Shown here piece by piece: positions 7,047-16,481 of a stretch of DNA of 64,000 nt (position 1 is its first letter; every line of letters starts with the position of its first letter). Position numbers and translations under genes: made by a program. The notes below the pieces were generated by a model. The model was given only the letters and a program-made list of their open reading frames with translations. It was not told the DNA's origin and did not search any database. The DNA comes from Campylobacter concisus (GTDB lineage: Bacteria; Campylobacterota; Campylobacteria; Campylobacterales; Campylobacteraceae): contig NZ_PIQX01000007.1 of NCBI RefSeq assembly GCF_003049085.1, positions 1 through 64,000 of the forward strand, written 5' to 3'.

Positions 7047-10000
7047 TGACCGCAAGAGAATTTTTGGGCGATGATAATATAAAAAAGCTTGAAGGGCTTG
7101 GGTTTAGTCCTCTGGCTATAAGAGACTTGGCTAGAAAAGAATATGAAACCAAAAAACAAAGCCTAATAGATAGAGGTATAAATGAGAGTGTCGCAGCACA
7201 AGGTGCATACGAAAATATGAGCGATCATGAAATAGAGCAGATGAATGATGACGCTAGTCGCGGATGGATAAGGCGTGGTTGGGATGACACCAAAAAGGCC
7301 GTTTTGGAGACAGCTAATGCCTATTCTAAATTTAACGACTATGGCAAAGATATAGAAAACTATCTAAACAAAAAAATAAGTGGAGACGAAAAAGCTAAAT
7401 TTGAGCAAAAGACAAAAAGTAGTCTTAGTGAGTATGCAGATAAAGAAATCAAGCGAATAGATAAGGCTGATGAAAGATGGGCACAAGCTCATCCAGGAGA
7501 ATGGAACGTCGCAGGCTTGGCAGGTGGTTTGGTTGGCGGTTTTATAGATCCAATAAATTTTATACCTTTGGGTAGCTCTGCAAAATGGGGGAAAAAGATT
7601 CTTTACTATGCTGGAACTGGAGCTACTGCAGGTGGCGTTTCGGCATACGGTGGAGATAGAGATGTAGGTGAAGGAGTAGTTGCTGGTGCAGTAGGCGGAG
7701 CGATCCTGGGGCCTTTGATGGAGTATGGAGTAAGTGGTATTAGTAAGCTCATAGCAAAGCGTCAAGCAAGTAGGGTGGCAAATGAGGCTGATGCAATAGA
7801 CAATGCTCAAAATAGCGAGTTTTTGGATAGCGGCAATAGTGCTAGTGGAGATAGTGTGGGTGCTGAGTTAAAAGAGGCTCAGACGATGACTGCTAGGGAA
7901 TTTGCCTTCAAAGGGGCTGGGCTTGATGAAGATACGGCTAAAAAAGTAGTAAAAGAGGCTATGCAAGGCAAAGAAAAAAGCGACTGGACGGATGCAGACA
8001 CTTATGCAGATATAGTTAAATTTAAAAACTTTGAGATCCAAAGAGACTATGCTAAAGCTTATGGTGAAAGGATACAGACCGCACAAGCTAGTATAAATAA
8101 TGCAAGAGAGCAATCAGCTATAAGATACGCAGATACGCAAAAAGCAATTAGCGAGTATCAAAAACAAGGTATGTCGCCAAGTGCGACTAGGGAGCTAATC
8201 AATGCTAAATTTAAGCCAAGTGTAGATGAGATAAACTATACTAGAGCCTATAACGACGGATCGGATGTTGATGCTAGACTTGCTGGACAAGGGATATTTT
8301 ATGCACTTGAAAAAGATATTGCAGCACAGGCTTATACTCCAGAAATTTATGCCACAAGGCTAAAACAAAGAGGTTTTAGTGATGAGAGTGCGCAGGCCTT
8401 TACACAAGCATACATAAATAAAGATATAAACATTGCCAAAGACTATGCAAATTCAAAAGTGGCCCAAGTGTATGAGAATAAAATTCAAGCACAAATAGCT
8501 AACGAGATCAGAGATAGAGATGAAGTAGGGGGTGGTTTTGTCAATGAAGAAGCAAAAAATAACGGATTATCAAATAGCGTTTCTGATATCGGCGATAATG
8601 CAAGCCGAACAGGAGAACGACAAGGAGACGATGAGGAAATATTACGCAAAGGCGGACGCAATACTTCAAGCACTAGCCAGACAAAGCGGACAGCCCAGAG
8701 CGATGAGCAAATGGAGCAGCAACCAGCCTTTAAAACAGATGGCGATACTGATGCCACAGCTGCAAGCAAGCAAATGGTGGAAGAACAAGGAAGCGGCGAT
8801 AATGAGATAAGAGGACATGTAGGGCAAACGCAAGAAGAGTATAAAAAGCTTGCAAATGAATATGATGTTGATAAATTCTTAAGCGACAGAGAAAATGTAT
8901 TATCTAAAGATGCAAGGCATGGAAAAAGTAGGATAACTGACAGAACCATTGAAAGCAACGACGGAGTTGGCGGCTGGGAGTATAAACTAACTCCAGCAGG
9001 TTATGAAAAAAACTATAAGGCTGATTTTTTAACTACAAAAGCTGACGTCGCAAAGATAAGAGCTGGCAAGATGGATGAGGCTACTTTTAATAAACTAAAA
9101 TCTGATCTTGAAAGCAGTGATGCACTAGGCTATGAGTATAAAAAAGGGAGTGAATATGCTGATATGGAAGACTTTGAGCGAGAATTTGGAAGTCTATATA
9201 ATCCAAAAGGTGACAGAAATATCAATGCTAACTCTCACATAGCAAGTGGTTTGGTTGGTGGCACACTAAATTCTATCGATGAAGATGGAAACTTTAATCC
9301 AGATAGATTTGCAGCTGGATTTTTAGCAGGGCTTGCAGGCAGTAAAGCAGTGGCAATAGCCACAAAAAAGATGACACCAAAGCTTTATAATAAGATCTTG
9401 GGTGTAGCTAAAAAGATGCCTCAAATGGCAAAAGGTAATCCTAAACTTCTAGGCAAGCTCTATTCAAATGGTAAAGACATAAGCATAAATTCTTTTGCGG
9501 GAGAAAAGGCCATCACTGCAAACGTTGGCAAACTAGATCAAGCTAAAGCAATGCTTGAAAAGGGCGCAGACGAGGTAGAAATTTGGCAAAAGACTGGGTG
9601 GTTTAAGGATAAAGACGGTGCTTGGAAATTTGAGATAGGAAACAGCAAGGCAAGGCTAAATCCAAATTTTAAAAGTGGCGGAAAGCTAGGTGAGCTACTA
9701 GAGCATGAAGAGCTATTTAAAGCATATCCGGAGCTAAAGGATATTAGCGTTAAAAAGATAGGTGATGATATACCAGACGGCGCAGCTCTTAGTGTAAAAA
9801 ATACGGCACAAAAAGAAAAGCGAGGGATATATAATGTAGCTTATAACGATAAGAGTGCTACTTTGGTAAGGCGTGATCTAGAAAAGATAGATGATGCTTT
9901 GATGTTTGAAAAAGGCTCTAGCAAAAAAGGTGGAGCGATACATATAAAAAAACATTTAGAACCAGAGGCGCAAGGTGCAATAACACAAAGTGAGCTTTTA

Positions 10001-11908
10001 AATATCGGTAAAAATATAAGAGAGTATCTGCAAAAATATAAAGAGCCTTTTATAGACGAGCATGGCGGTAGGATCTATGAATGGGCTAATAAAGAAGGTG
10101 AGAAATTTAGAGTTGTAGTATATGAAAAAACAGATGGGATCTCCGCATCCCATCCAGAGACGATTATATCCTTCTACTCTAATAGAAATCTTAAAAAACC
10201 TATGGAGTTTCGCAACCCAGAGGTTAAATATGACGTAAATTTGAGGCAGTGGCACAAGGATAGTGCGCCGATTACCAAAAACGCTGACGGAAGTCCAAAG
10301 GTGTTTTATCACGGAAGTCAAGCTAAAGATATAACGGAGTTTAAAGATAAGTTTGATAAAAGTGGCTACGGGTTTTGGTTTAATCAAAGCAAAAGCACTG
10401 CGGTAGAGTTTAAACAAGATGGTAAAATTTATCAAGTTTATCTCAACGTCAAAAACCCCATTGATCTATCTTTTCCGTATAGTCAAAAAGCTAAAAATTT
10501 ACTAGACGAAGCTGAGAAGCTTGGGATAGATACCGAGCTTTATCCCGAAAGTCAAAGTGGAGCTTTTAAAAAGTTTTTAGAGCAAAAAGGATACGATGGG
10601 ATAGTAATGGACGATTTGGACGGAGCAGCTAAGTATCCGCACGTTATAGTTTTTCGTAGTAATCAAATCAAGCACGTCAAAAATGATGGAAATTTTAGCG
10701 ATAGTCCTAATATCTATAAATCTGGGAAAGAGGGATATTATAGCCCTGCAAAGAACGAAATAGGACTAAGGGATCTTGGCGACAAATCGACGCTTATGCA
10801 CGAGGTGCAGCACGCTATCCAGGAGATAGAAGATTTTGCTAGGGGCGGGAATATGGCTGAGGCGCGCAGCTATTTGCTTGGAAAAGAGGGGCGAAAATAT
10901 GAGCAAGAGCTTAAGGGCATAGATAAAACCTTGAGCAATTTATCGCTAGAGGCTCAACATATGAGAATGCGCTACAGCGAAATTCCGCAGGACGCAAGAG
11001 AGTATGAATATGCAAAAGAATTATTTAGAGCTATCGACAATAGAGAAAAAGCATATATGGAACTCTCGGTACTTAGAGACGATTTGAGCAAAAAACTATT
11101 TGAAATAGATAAAAAAATACGTCTCCAAGATATACGAGAGACTTATAGAAAAATACACGGCGAGGCCGAGGCTAGAAATGTCGAAAGTAGGCTAAATTTA
11201 GACGGTAAAGCGCACCCGCACGAAACCTTTGACGTAAATCCAAACGAAACGATCGTAAGCAAAGAGGACGGCATAAGCTACAGTCGCAAGATAGAAGAGA
11301 TAAAAAGCGAGCATCCAAACGTTGAAAAAGAGCTAGACGAGAGTATAGCTACGATGAATAAAGAGAGCTTTAACGACGTAAATTTCAAAAATAGCTTGCT
11401 AAACAAATTTAGCTCCAAAGAAATAACTACGAAAGAACTAGGTAAAAGCATAAATTTGAGTGATAAGCAACTCTCTGTCCTAAAAAACGATATAAAAAAT
11501 GCAGACTTTAAAGTAATCAGCGATAGTAAAATTTACTTTGACAAGATAGGTAAAGATGGAGATAAAAAGAGATTTTTTATAGATATAGCAGAAGATGGAA
11601 ATATAAGAGTAGACGCATACGCAAAGTCTCAAATAGATAGTATACCTATAAAAGAGAACGCACTTCAGGAGTTAGCCGATGTAGGAGATAGAGCAAGGCT
11701 AAAAAATATGAGCTTTGAAGTAAAGGCAGCATACTTTAATGAGCTAGATCCTATCAAAAAAGAGGCAATACTAAAGACTGCCGAGCTAAACAAGCTAAAA
11801 AAAGCAGCTCAGAGTGGAGACAAGGTGGCTGTAGCTAAATTTGAAGAGTTTAAAGCTAAAAACCTAGACAAAGATGGAAATATAAAAGACGGACTAAGCT
11901 TGTGTTAG
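7046..11908 (+). CDS. Giant polyvalent virion protein (nuclease, ART and zincin segments)
   Basis: 1620 residues. About 150-235 is a Gly/Ala-rich hydrophobic region (GLAGGLVGGFIDPINFIPLG). About 500-590 is Ser/Thr/Gly/Glu-rich and disordered. About 840-880 has WQKTGWFKDKDGAWKFEIG. About 950-1045 resembles PBECR (barnase/EndoU/colicin-like) nucleases (GGAIHIKKHL, then a VVVYEK strand). About 1085-1215 looks like an ADP-ribosyltransferase of polyvalent proteins: VFYHGSQAKDITEF, YGFWF, YLNVKNPIDL, GYDGIVM, VFRSNQIKHVK. About 1245-1265 is zincin-like with LMHEVQHAIQEI and FARGGN. Such proteins are packaged and injected to act on the host early. Activities are inferred from motifs. Confidence 0.75.
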   Translation: MTAREFLGDDNIKKLEGLGFSPLAIRDLARKEYETKKQSLIDRGINESVAAQGAYENMSDHEIEQMNDDASRGWIRRGWDDTKKAVLETANAYSKFNDYGKDIENYLNKKISGDEKAKFEQKTKSSLSEYADKEIKRIDKADERWAQAHPGEWNVAGLAGGLVGGFIDPINFIPLGSSAKWGKKILYYAGTGATAGGVSAYGGDRDVGEGVVAGAVGGAILGPLMEYGVSGISKLIAKRQASRVANEADAIDNAQNSEFLDSGNSASGDSVGAELKEAQTMTAREFAFKGAGLDEDTAKKVVKEAMQGKEKSDWTDADTYADIVKFKNFEIQRDYAKAYGERIQTAQASINNAREQSAIRYADTQKAISEYQKQGMSPSATRELINAKFKPSVDEINYTRAYNDGSDVDARLAGQGIFYALEKDIAAQAYTPEIYATRLKQRGFSDESAQAFTQAYINKDINIAKDYANSKVAQVYENKIQAQIANEIRDRDEVGGGFVNEEAKNNGLSNSVSDIGDNASRTGERQGDDEEILRKGGRNTSSTSQTKRTAQSDEQMEQQPAFKTDGDTDATAASKQMVEEQGSGDNEIRGHVGQTQEEYKKLANEYDVDKFLSDRENVLSKDARHGKSRITDRTIESNDGVGGWEYKLTPAGYEKNYKADFLTTKADVAKIRAGKMDEATFNKLKSDLESSDALGYEYKKGSEYADMEDFEREFGSLYNPKGDRNINANSHIASGLVGGTLNSIDEDGNFNPDRFAAGFLAGLAGSKAVAIATKKMTPKLYNKILGVAKKMPQMAKGNPKLLGKLYSNGKDISINSFAGEKAITANVGKLDQAKAMLEKGADEVEIWQKTGWFKDKDGAWKFEIGNSKARLNPNFKSGGKLGELLEHEELFKAYPELKDISVKKIGDDIPDGAALSVKNTAQKEKRGIYNVAYNDKSATLVRRDLEKIDDALMFEKGSSKKGGAIHIKKHLEPEAQGAITQSELLNIGKNIREYLQKYKEPFIDEHGGRIYEWANKEGEKFRVVVYEKTDGISASHPETIISFYSNRNLKKPMEFRNPEVKYDVNLRQWHKDSAPITKNADGSPKVFYHGSQAKDITEFKDKFDKSGYGFWFNQSKSTAVEFKQDGKIYQVYLNVKNPIDLSFPYSQKAKNLLDEAEKLGIDTELYPESQSGAFKKFLEQKGYDGIVMDDLDGAAKYPHVIVFRSNQIKHVKNDGNFSDSPNIYKSGKEGYYSPAKNEIGLRDLGDKSTLMHEVQHAIQEIEDFARGGNMAEARSYLLGKEGRKYEQELKGIDKTLSNLSLEAQHMRMRYSEIPQDAREYEYAKELFRAIDNREKAYMELSVLRDDLSKKLFEIDKKIRLQDIRETYRKIHGEAEARNVESRLNLDGKAHPHETFDVNPNETIVSKEDGISYSRKIEEIKSEHPNVEKELDESIATMNKESFNDVNFKNSLLNKFSSKEITTKELGKSINLSDKQLSVLKNDIKNADFKVISDSKIYFDKIGKDGDKKRFFIDIAEDGNIRVDAYAKSQIDSIPIKENALQELADVGDRARLKNMSFEVKAAYFNELDPIKKEAILKTAELNKLKKAAQSGDKVAVAKFEEFKAKNLDKDGNIKDGLSLC
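8544..8810 (+). CDS. Overprinted ORF inside the polyvalent gene
   Basis: An 88-residue ORF in another frame, starting at an ATG preceded by GGGGGTGG at 8529-8536. The product looks like a real helical protein: KITDYQIAFLISAIMQAEQE, then TMRKYYAKADAILQALARQS and a C-terminal AILMPQLQASKWWKNKEAAI. The main frame over the same bases is low in hydrophobic residues and rich in Ser, Thr, Gly, Asp and Arg, as expected of a sequence read out of its original frame. Either an overlapping gene or a fossil of a compensated frameshift or gene fusion. Confidence 0.4.
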   Translation: MKKQKITDYQIAFLISAIMQAEQENDKETMRKYYAKADAILQALARQSGQPRAMSKWSSNQPLKQMAILMPQLQASKWWKNKEAAIMR

Positions 11909-11917
11909 GAGTAAAAA

Positions 11918-14203
11918 ATGAGTGAAAAATGTCCATTAAAAGAGATCCAAAAAAGATCAAATAAGCTACTAGACCGTTGGGCGCTAAAGGTTGATGATGT
12001 TTTTGATAAGGCAAGCCTTGGGCTTGATAAAGCTGCAAAGTGGGCTGATCAAAACATACCATTTGCTGGCAAGTTATTAGATATTAGAGAGCATGCTAAA
12101 GATATAGACGATCTGCTAGGAGAATATCATAGAACAACAGCTGCTATATATACTCAAGCTGGGCAGTTTAAAGAGTATCTTGGCAAACTAAGCCTAGAAA
12201 ATAGAAAGGCGATGTTTAAGGCGCTAGATGGTGAGATGAATCCTAGCGAACTGCCGGAATATGTAAGGCCACTATATGAAAAGGTGCGTAAAACTATCGA
12301 TGATGGGGCGCAAGCTCTGGTGGATGCTGGTGCGCTTGAGTCAAAAAATGTCATCAAAGACTACATCAAACACTACTATAAAAAGCATATGGATGAAGCA
12401 AAGGAAAATAGCCGTATCGCAAAGTCGCTAAGGCAAAGCAAATTTTTTGCTAGAAAGCAGATGAGCTGGGAGCAAAAGCAGTTAAGACAGATCGAGGATG
12501 ATGCAGCTTTTGCGGTGACAAACACGATCCTAGAGCAAAAAAAGCAACTCCTTAAGGCTCAAACTCTAAAGCTTTTTGCGGATAAATTTGCTAAAGATAC
12601 GCCACCTGAGGGGGCTGATGGGCTAAAGTGGGTGAGGATGTCTGATGAGAGTGTGGGCGGTGGCATCAAAAAGTATGGTGCACTAGCTGGCAAATACGTC
12701 CCAGAAGACGTCGCTAACGCTCTAGCAGAGGCTGAGATGCTGGGTCGTGAGATGGCGAAATTTAACAATATGTATTTTAAACTGATCGATCACATCAAGG
12801 TAAATGTGACTGTAAAAAATCCTTTTACACACTTATATAACTTTGGCTCAAATATGGCTCTAGCGTTTTTGCATGGTGACTTTAACGAGGCTATGAAGAT
12901 AACTGCTGCTGCATTGAGAGGAGATAGGCAGTTTAAAAGGTGGGAGAATCTCGCTAACTCGCTAGGGCTTGATAGTCATTTAAATGACCTTGAAGGTCTG
13001 GTAAAGCCTTTGCAAAGTGAGTCAAAAGGCAATATCTTAACCTGGGCACTAAAAGAGGCGTATATGGCTGAGGGAAGCTGGAGTGGTGAGAAAGCTAGAT
13101 ATCTTTACTCGATGGAGGATAAGGTATTTAAAATAGCCAGGTTTAAGAAAAATCTTGAAATTATTGCCAAAGACAAGGGCTTTGACGTAAATGACTTTAG
13201 CAATTTTAGTGCAGATGAGCTAAAGGCTGCGATGAAAGATGCACAGTATTCATATGTTGATTATTCTACTCACTTCAATGGCACTCTAAAAATGCTTGAC
13301 AAAACAGGGGTTCAGCCATTTTTGCACTATGCTGTAAAATCAACTCCGATGGTCGTAAAGGCCGCGCTAAAGCGTCCGGATAGATTTTTGATGATGCAAG
13401 CCGTGCTGGCTTATAGCGGCGGCAGCGCATGGCTGGGTGCTGATAATGAGCGAGATAACCTAGCAAAGCCGGAGTGGGCTGAAAGTGGTGCACTGCCAAA
13501 CTTGGTAGGCGTAAAAAGCTGGATGAGAGTTGGTAATACAAACTGGTATTTTAACTCCGGGCGTTTGGTGCCTGGCTTTAGGTTTGATGGATTTGACAAA
13601 CTAGAGTTTAACGGAGGTTTTGTCGGAGGAGCTATGAATATAGCAAGTGGTAAAAGTACGCTAGGCTATAAGATAGAAAGTGATGATGATCCTAATGCTG
13701 TAAAGATGACAAAAAGGTTGCTAGAGCTAACAAAAAGCTACTTCCCGCCAATCTCTCCTCTTGGCCGCTATGGACAGCAGCTAGGAGCGCAGGCAACTGC
13801 CGACGTCACGGGGCTAGATGTGGCACCTAAAGACTACAATAAGGATGATCTAGGATATGGTGGCATAATAGCAAGGGGCGTTGGTGTAAGAAGGTTTAAT
13901 AAAGAAAAAGAGTACGGCAAGGAGCTAAAAAAGGCGCGAAAAGAGTATGAAGAACTCGTACCTGTAAAAATACCAAACTCAAAAGATGAAGAGAAGGTGG
14001 CAAAGGCAAAAGCTCACAATGAAAGGGTCGCAAAACTAAGTGTTGCAGATCTGCGCGAGGCTAAGGCGAGGGCGGAGGCTAAATTTAAGCGTATAAAAGA
14101 CGCTGCAAGTGCTGATGGTGTGAAGCTAGACATAGGGCTTTTGCGTCAAAGCAGGCAAAGTGGCGGTTCTTTTGGAAGCTCTAAGATCAAATTTCCGGAG
14201 TAA
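11918..14203 (+). CDS. Large virion protein with LPD38-like region
   Basis: 761 residues, 9 nt after the polyvalent gene. About residues 270-310 contain FKLIDHIKVNVTVKNPFTHL followed by YNFGSNMALA, like the 'WK--KT--NP--H--N---N' signature of large polyvalent protein-associated domain 38. The following 350 residues are helical with several aromatic motifs (LHYAVKSTPMVVKAALKRPD). The C-terminal 130 residues are charged and coiled (RFNKEKEYGKELKKARKEYE). By analogy it is ejected with the polyvalent protein. The last codons form part of a terminator hairpin, marking the end of the late operon. Confidence 0.65.
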   Translation: MSEKCPLKEIQKRSNKLLDRWALKVDDVFDKASLGLDKAAKWADQNIPFAGKLLDIREHAKDIDDLLGEYHRTTAAIYTQAGQFKEYLGKLSLENRKAMFKALDGEMNPSELPEYVRPLYEKVRKTIDDGAQALVDAGALESKNVIKDYIKHYYKKHMDEAKENSRIAKSLRQSKFFARKQMSWEQKQLRQIEDDAAFAVTNTILEQKKQLLKAQTLKLFADKFAKDTPPEGADGLKWVRMSDESVGGGIKKYGALAGKYVPEDVANALAEAEMLGREMAKFNNMYFKLIDHIKVNVTVKNPFTHLYNFGSNMALAFLHGDFNEAMKITAAALRGDRQFKRWENLANSLGLDSHLNDLEGLVKPLQSESKGNILTWALKEAYMAEGSWSGEKARYLYSMEDKVFKIARFKKNLEIIAKDKGFDVNDFSNFSADELKAAMKDAQYSYVDYSTHFNGTLKMLDKTGVQPFLHYAVKSTPMVVKAALKRPDRFLMMQAVLAYSGGSAWLGADNERDNLAKPEWAESGALPNLVGVKSWMRVGNTNWYFNSGRLVPGFRFDGFDKLEFNGGFVGGAMNIASGKSTLGYKIESDDDPNAVKMTKRLLELTKSYFPPISPLGRYGQQLGAQATADVTGLDVAPKDYNKDDLGYGGIIARGVGVRRFNKEKEYGKELKKARKEYEELVPVKIPNSKDEEKVAKAKAHNERVAKLSVADLREAKARAEAKFKRIKDAASADGVKLDIGLLRQSRQSGGSFGSSKIKFPE

Positions 14204-14225
14204 AGGGTGCTCCTTTACTTTTAAT
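14199..14225 (+). terminator. Terminator of the late operon
   Basis: AGTAAAGG at 14199-14206 and CCTTTACT at 14212-14219 form a perfect 8-bp stem with a 5-nt loop, followed by TTTT. The stop codon of the preceding gene lies in the left arm. Confidence 0.75.
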
Positions 14226-14276
14226 AAGATTTCGGTTATAATTAACCTACAATTCACCGGGGGCGCTTTAAAGCCC

Positions 14277-14810
14277 TCACTCAAGATATCCCTTTAAATC
14301 TTCATTAAAACAGCATAAAATATCATTTATAAAAAGCTTTAAATTTTCAGGGTCTACGCCTACTACTATGCCATCTAAGTTGGTTGATATACGCGGTGTG
14401 CCATCGGTGTTTAGCTTATATAGATTTTCCCAATGTAAAGCCCTATTCCTAATGGTCAGAAGTAGCGAATAACATATCTTTACTTTTTTATAATTTAGCA
14501 TAGTGCTTTTGCTTTGCCGATTAAATTTAGAGTATTTTGATAAATTTAATCCACGTAGATCGAGTAGATCGTTGTGTATTTTGTTTTGGTCTATCACTCT
14601 ACACCAATAACCAAATGTTTGGCGTGATATGAAAACGCTATCCATGTTTCCTAAAATTTGTGCTGTTTTATTTCTTGTAATGATTTCGATGATGCCAAGT
14701 TTTGGTGCTAGCTGGCCAATAAGCAGTAGATTTGCTCTATGCTCATCATCACTAGTGTATGCTTTTAGTCTATCTTCTGAAAAAAGCTCATTAAGCTCTT
14801 TTGACTGCAT
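14277..14810 (-). CDS. HEPN-like, Abi-type protein
   Basis: 177 residues from the ATG at 14810 (AAAGG about 7 nt upstream); an in-frame ATG at 14912 would add 34 residues of poor coding quality without a ribosome binding site. About residues 137-148 read TIRNRALHWENL. RNRALH fits the R-x4-6-H RNase motif of HEPN domains, and HWENL after RN is seen in Abi-type proteins. HEPN proteins of this kind often cleave RNA during abortive infection or toxin-antitoxin action. It is a lone minus-strand gene at the end of the late operon, a typical place for cargo. Function is inferred. Confidence 0.5.
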   Translation of the reverse strand: MQSKELNELFSEDRLKAYTSDDEHRANLLLIGQLAPKLGIIEIITRNKTAQILGNMDSVFISRQTFGYWCRVIDQNKIHNDLLDLRGLNLSKYSKFNRQSKSTMLNYKKVKICYSLLLTIRNRALHWENLYKLNTDGTPRISTNLDGIVVGVDPENLKLFINDILCCFNEDLKGYLE

Positions 14811-16322
14811 GTTTAACCTTTGTCTTTTATTATTCTGCAATTTTATCAATTTTTTATTCAAACTGATTCGACCTGTGTTTAGGTTAAGGTTTTGTTTTGC
14901 CTTAACTACCATGTGATTAGTAAATGGTCATCATGGAACTATTACAGTAGGCGAGCTGCGACACAAGGTGCTCGGTGCGGTTTGGCTTTTTTTCTTAGGA
15001 GTAGTGGCGTAAGTTCGAACACCAGTAGCGGCCAAAGCAAGTAATGAGATGGCTTGTCGGGGTGGGGTGAGTGTGTGAGTTTTTGAGAGTAATCCCAGCC
15101 CATTTTTACATACTTGGTGGCTTTTGGTGTGTATTTTGTGGCTTTTTGATGTGTGGTCGGTGTGGATTTGGCTTGTTTGTAGCTTTATTATGCATAGGCC
15201 GTCGCTATTTTTGGTGTATGGCGTCTATTTTGGCCGGATATTTACTGCGTAAAAAATAAAAATTTGCACGCTAATCGTGTCTGTTTTTGAGAAAAATGGC
15301 TTAAGGTTAGTTTGGCAAAAATGGTCAAAAAATGGCTTGAAAATTTAGTCATGAAAATTATACTTTTCAATACTAAAAATAATAAAGTGCCTAAAATACG
15401 GCTTTTTCGTGTAGTAAAGAAAAGTTGTTTAAGGTTAGAGTGGGCAAATTTGGCTAATTTTTTATGAAAAATAGTAATTTTGTTTAAGGTTAGAGCGGCT
15501 TTTTGAAAGATAGATTAGTTTTGTTTTTTAAGCTTTGGTGTGGTGTGTGATACTTGGATGCGTGAGCTTTGGATAGAAATTTATGGATTATTGGCTTGGT
15601 GCATTGGCTTTGGTATTTTTGTTGTGCTATTTAATAGCGTGAAAGTGCAAAATCTCAACTGTCAAAATTTCTTTTACAGTTGCGATTGTGTGGTTTGATA
15701 GCATGATGATGCGGAATGCTTGGGCGCATTAGCTTTGAGCGAAATGCGTGGGAATTTGTGGATTGTTTCTCACTTGTGGTTAGGACATTACGAAAAATTA
15801 CGAAGCAATTAATGTGCCTAGTGGTCTTTGTGTGGGCGTGCTAGCTATGTTGGCTTGGCTGGCGTGTGTGCGTTGGTTGGTGCGTGCGAGCTGCTTGCTA
15901 GATCAAAGCTGGCCATAAAATCTTTGATAGGGGGGGGCTATGAACCCACTTGGCTCGCGCCATACAATACTACAGTCACACTAAAAATTTTAAAATTTTT
16001 CAAACTTTTTTCATATTGTGAGCGGTTAAAATGGTGACAATATCTAAAAACACGCACTTTTATCTAATCTGCTGATAAAAAATAAGTAAAAAATTCTTTG
16101 ACAAGCCAGCCGCTTGGACGCGCCAGCGTTGGAGCTTATGGCAGGGACGAGTTTGTGGCAGAGGATAGTGTGAAAAAGATGATTGCAGCAAATTGTGGCA
16201 GTATTGGAGCTTATTGGTAGAGGAGTGAGTTTAGTCAGCTTTGGAGCTTGTGAGCAGGGCAGGTTAAGGGGCGAGTGTAAAAAGGTCGCTACGGCGATAA
16301 AGCCTTGCAGGACGGGCAGGCT
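14811..16322. other. Gene-less GT-rich tract with degenerate repeats
   Basis: About 1.5 kb with no convincing gene. The plus strand is unusually rich in G and T. TTAAGGTT occurs at about 14884, 15301, 15430 and 15484, the last three as (T)TTAAGGTTAG. A degenerate 50-75-bp unit occurs at about 15541-15591 and 15688-15763 (GTGTGGT..TGATA, then GCTTTG.., then a GTGGATT-like end). TTGGAGCTT occurs at 16129, 16204 and 16241, spacings of 75 and 37 bp. The tract may be decayed coding sequence, an untranslated RNA or a packaging or recombination region; nothing decides between these. Confidence 0.5.
15301..15493 (+). repeat. TTAAGGTTAG direct repeats
   Basis: Three direct copies at 15301-15310, 15430-15439 and 15484-15493. 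The last two share a longer context, TGTTTAAGGTTAGAG followed by GGGC or CGGC. A related TTAAGGTT is at 14884. Spacing is irregular. They could be protein-binding sites or remnants of duplication. Confidence 0.5.
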
Positions 16323-16362
16323 AGGGCTTTAGTTCTTATAAATTTTTAAGAACATAAGCCCT
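16323..16362. repeat. Long hairpin after the 37-residue gene
   Basis: AGGGCTTTAGTTCTTA (16323-16338) and TAAGAACATAAGCCCT (16347-16362) form an almost perfect 16-bp stem with an 8-nt loop. A related inverted repeat with the same outer arms lies at 16391-16428, inside the coding sequence of the adjacent small gene. On the minus strand this hairpin directly follows that gene's stop codon, but no T-run follows it. Confidence 0.6.
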
Positions 16363-16367
16363 GCACT

Positions 16368-16481
16368 TTAAAAAGATATCTTCTCTATGAAGGGTTTTAG
16401 CTCTTTGAGATTTGAGAGCATAAGCCCTATAACCACACCAGCACCAAGGAGGACGGCGCTAAAGATCATATATACTATCAT
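16368..16481 (-). CDS. 37-residue single-pass membrane protein
   Basis: The product has a basic or neutral start (MIVYMIFSAVLLGAGVVIGL), a single membrane helix at about residues 4-24, and a soluble tail (LSNLKELKPFIEKISF). The ATG overlaps the stop codon of the upstream gene (ATGA), which supports translation. No known family. The sequence coding for its middle and C-terminal part contains an inverted repeat related to the hairpin after its stop. One of three similar tiny membrane proteins in this early block. Confidence 0.5.
   Translation of the reverse strand: MIVYMIFSAVLLGAGVVIGLMLSNLKELKPFIEKISF

Noticed and set aside
14259..14276. Second terminator with GGGC/GCCC arms near the HEPN-like gene
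   Set aside because: Only 4-bp arms beside a CTTTAAAG palindrome and no T-run in the right direction.
14913..16037. ORFs at 15071-15259 and 15828-16037
   Set aside because: Cys/Phe/Gly-rich, biased products without coding character or ribosome binding sites, in a GT-rich tract.
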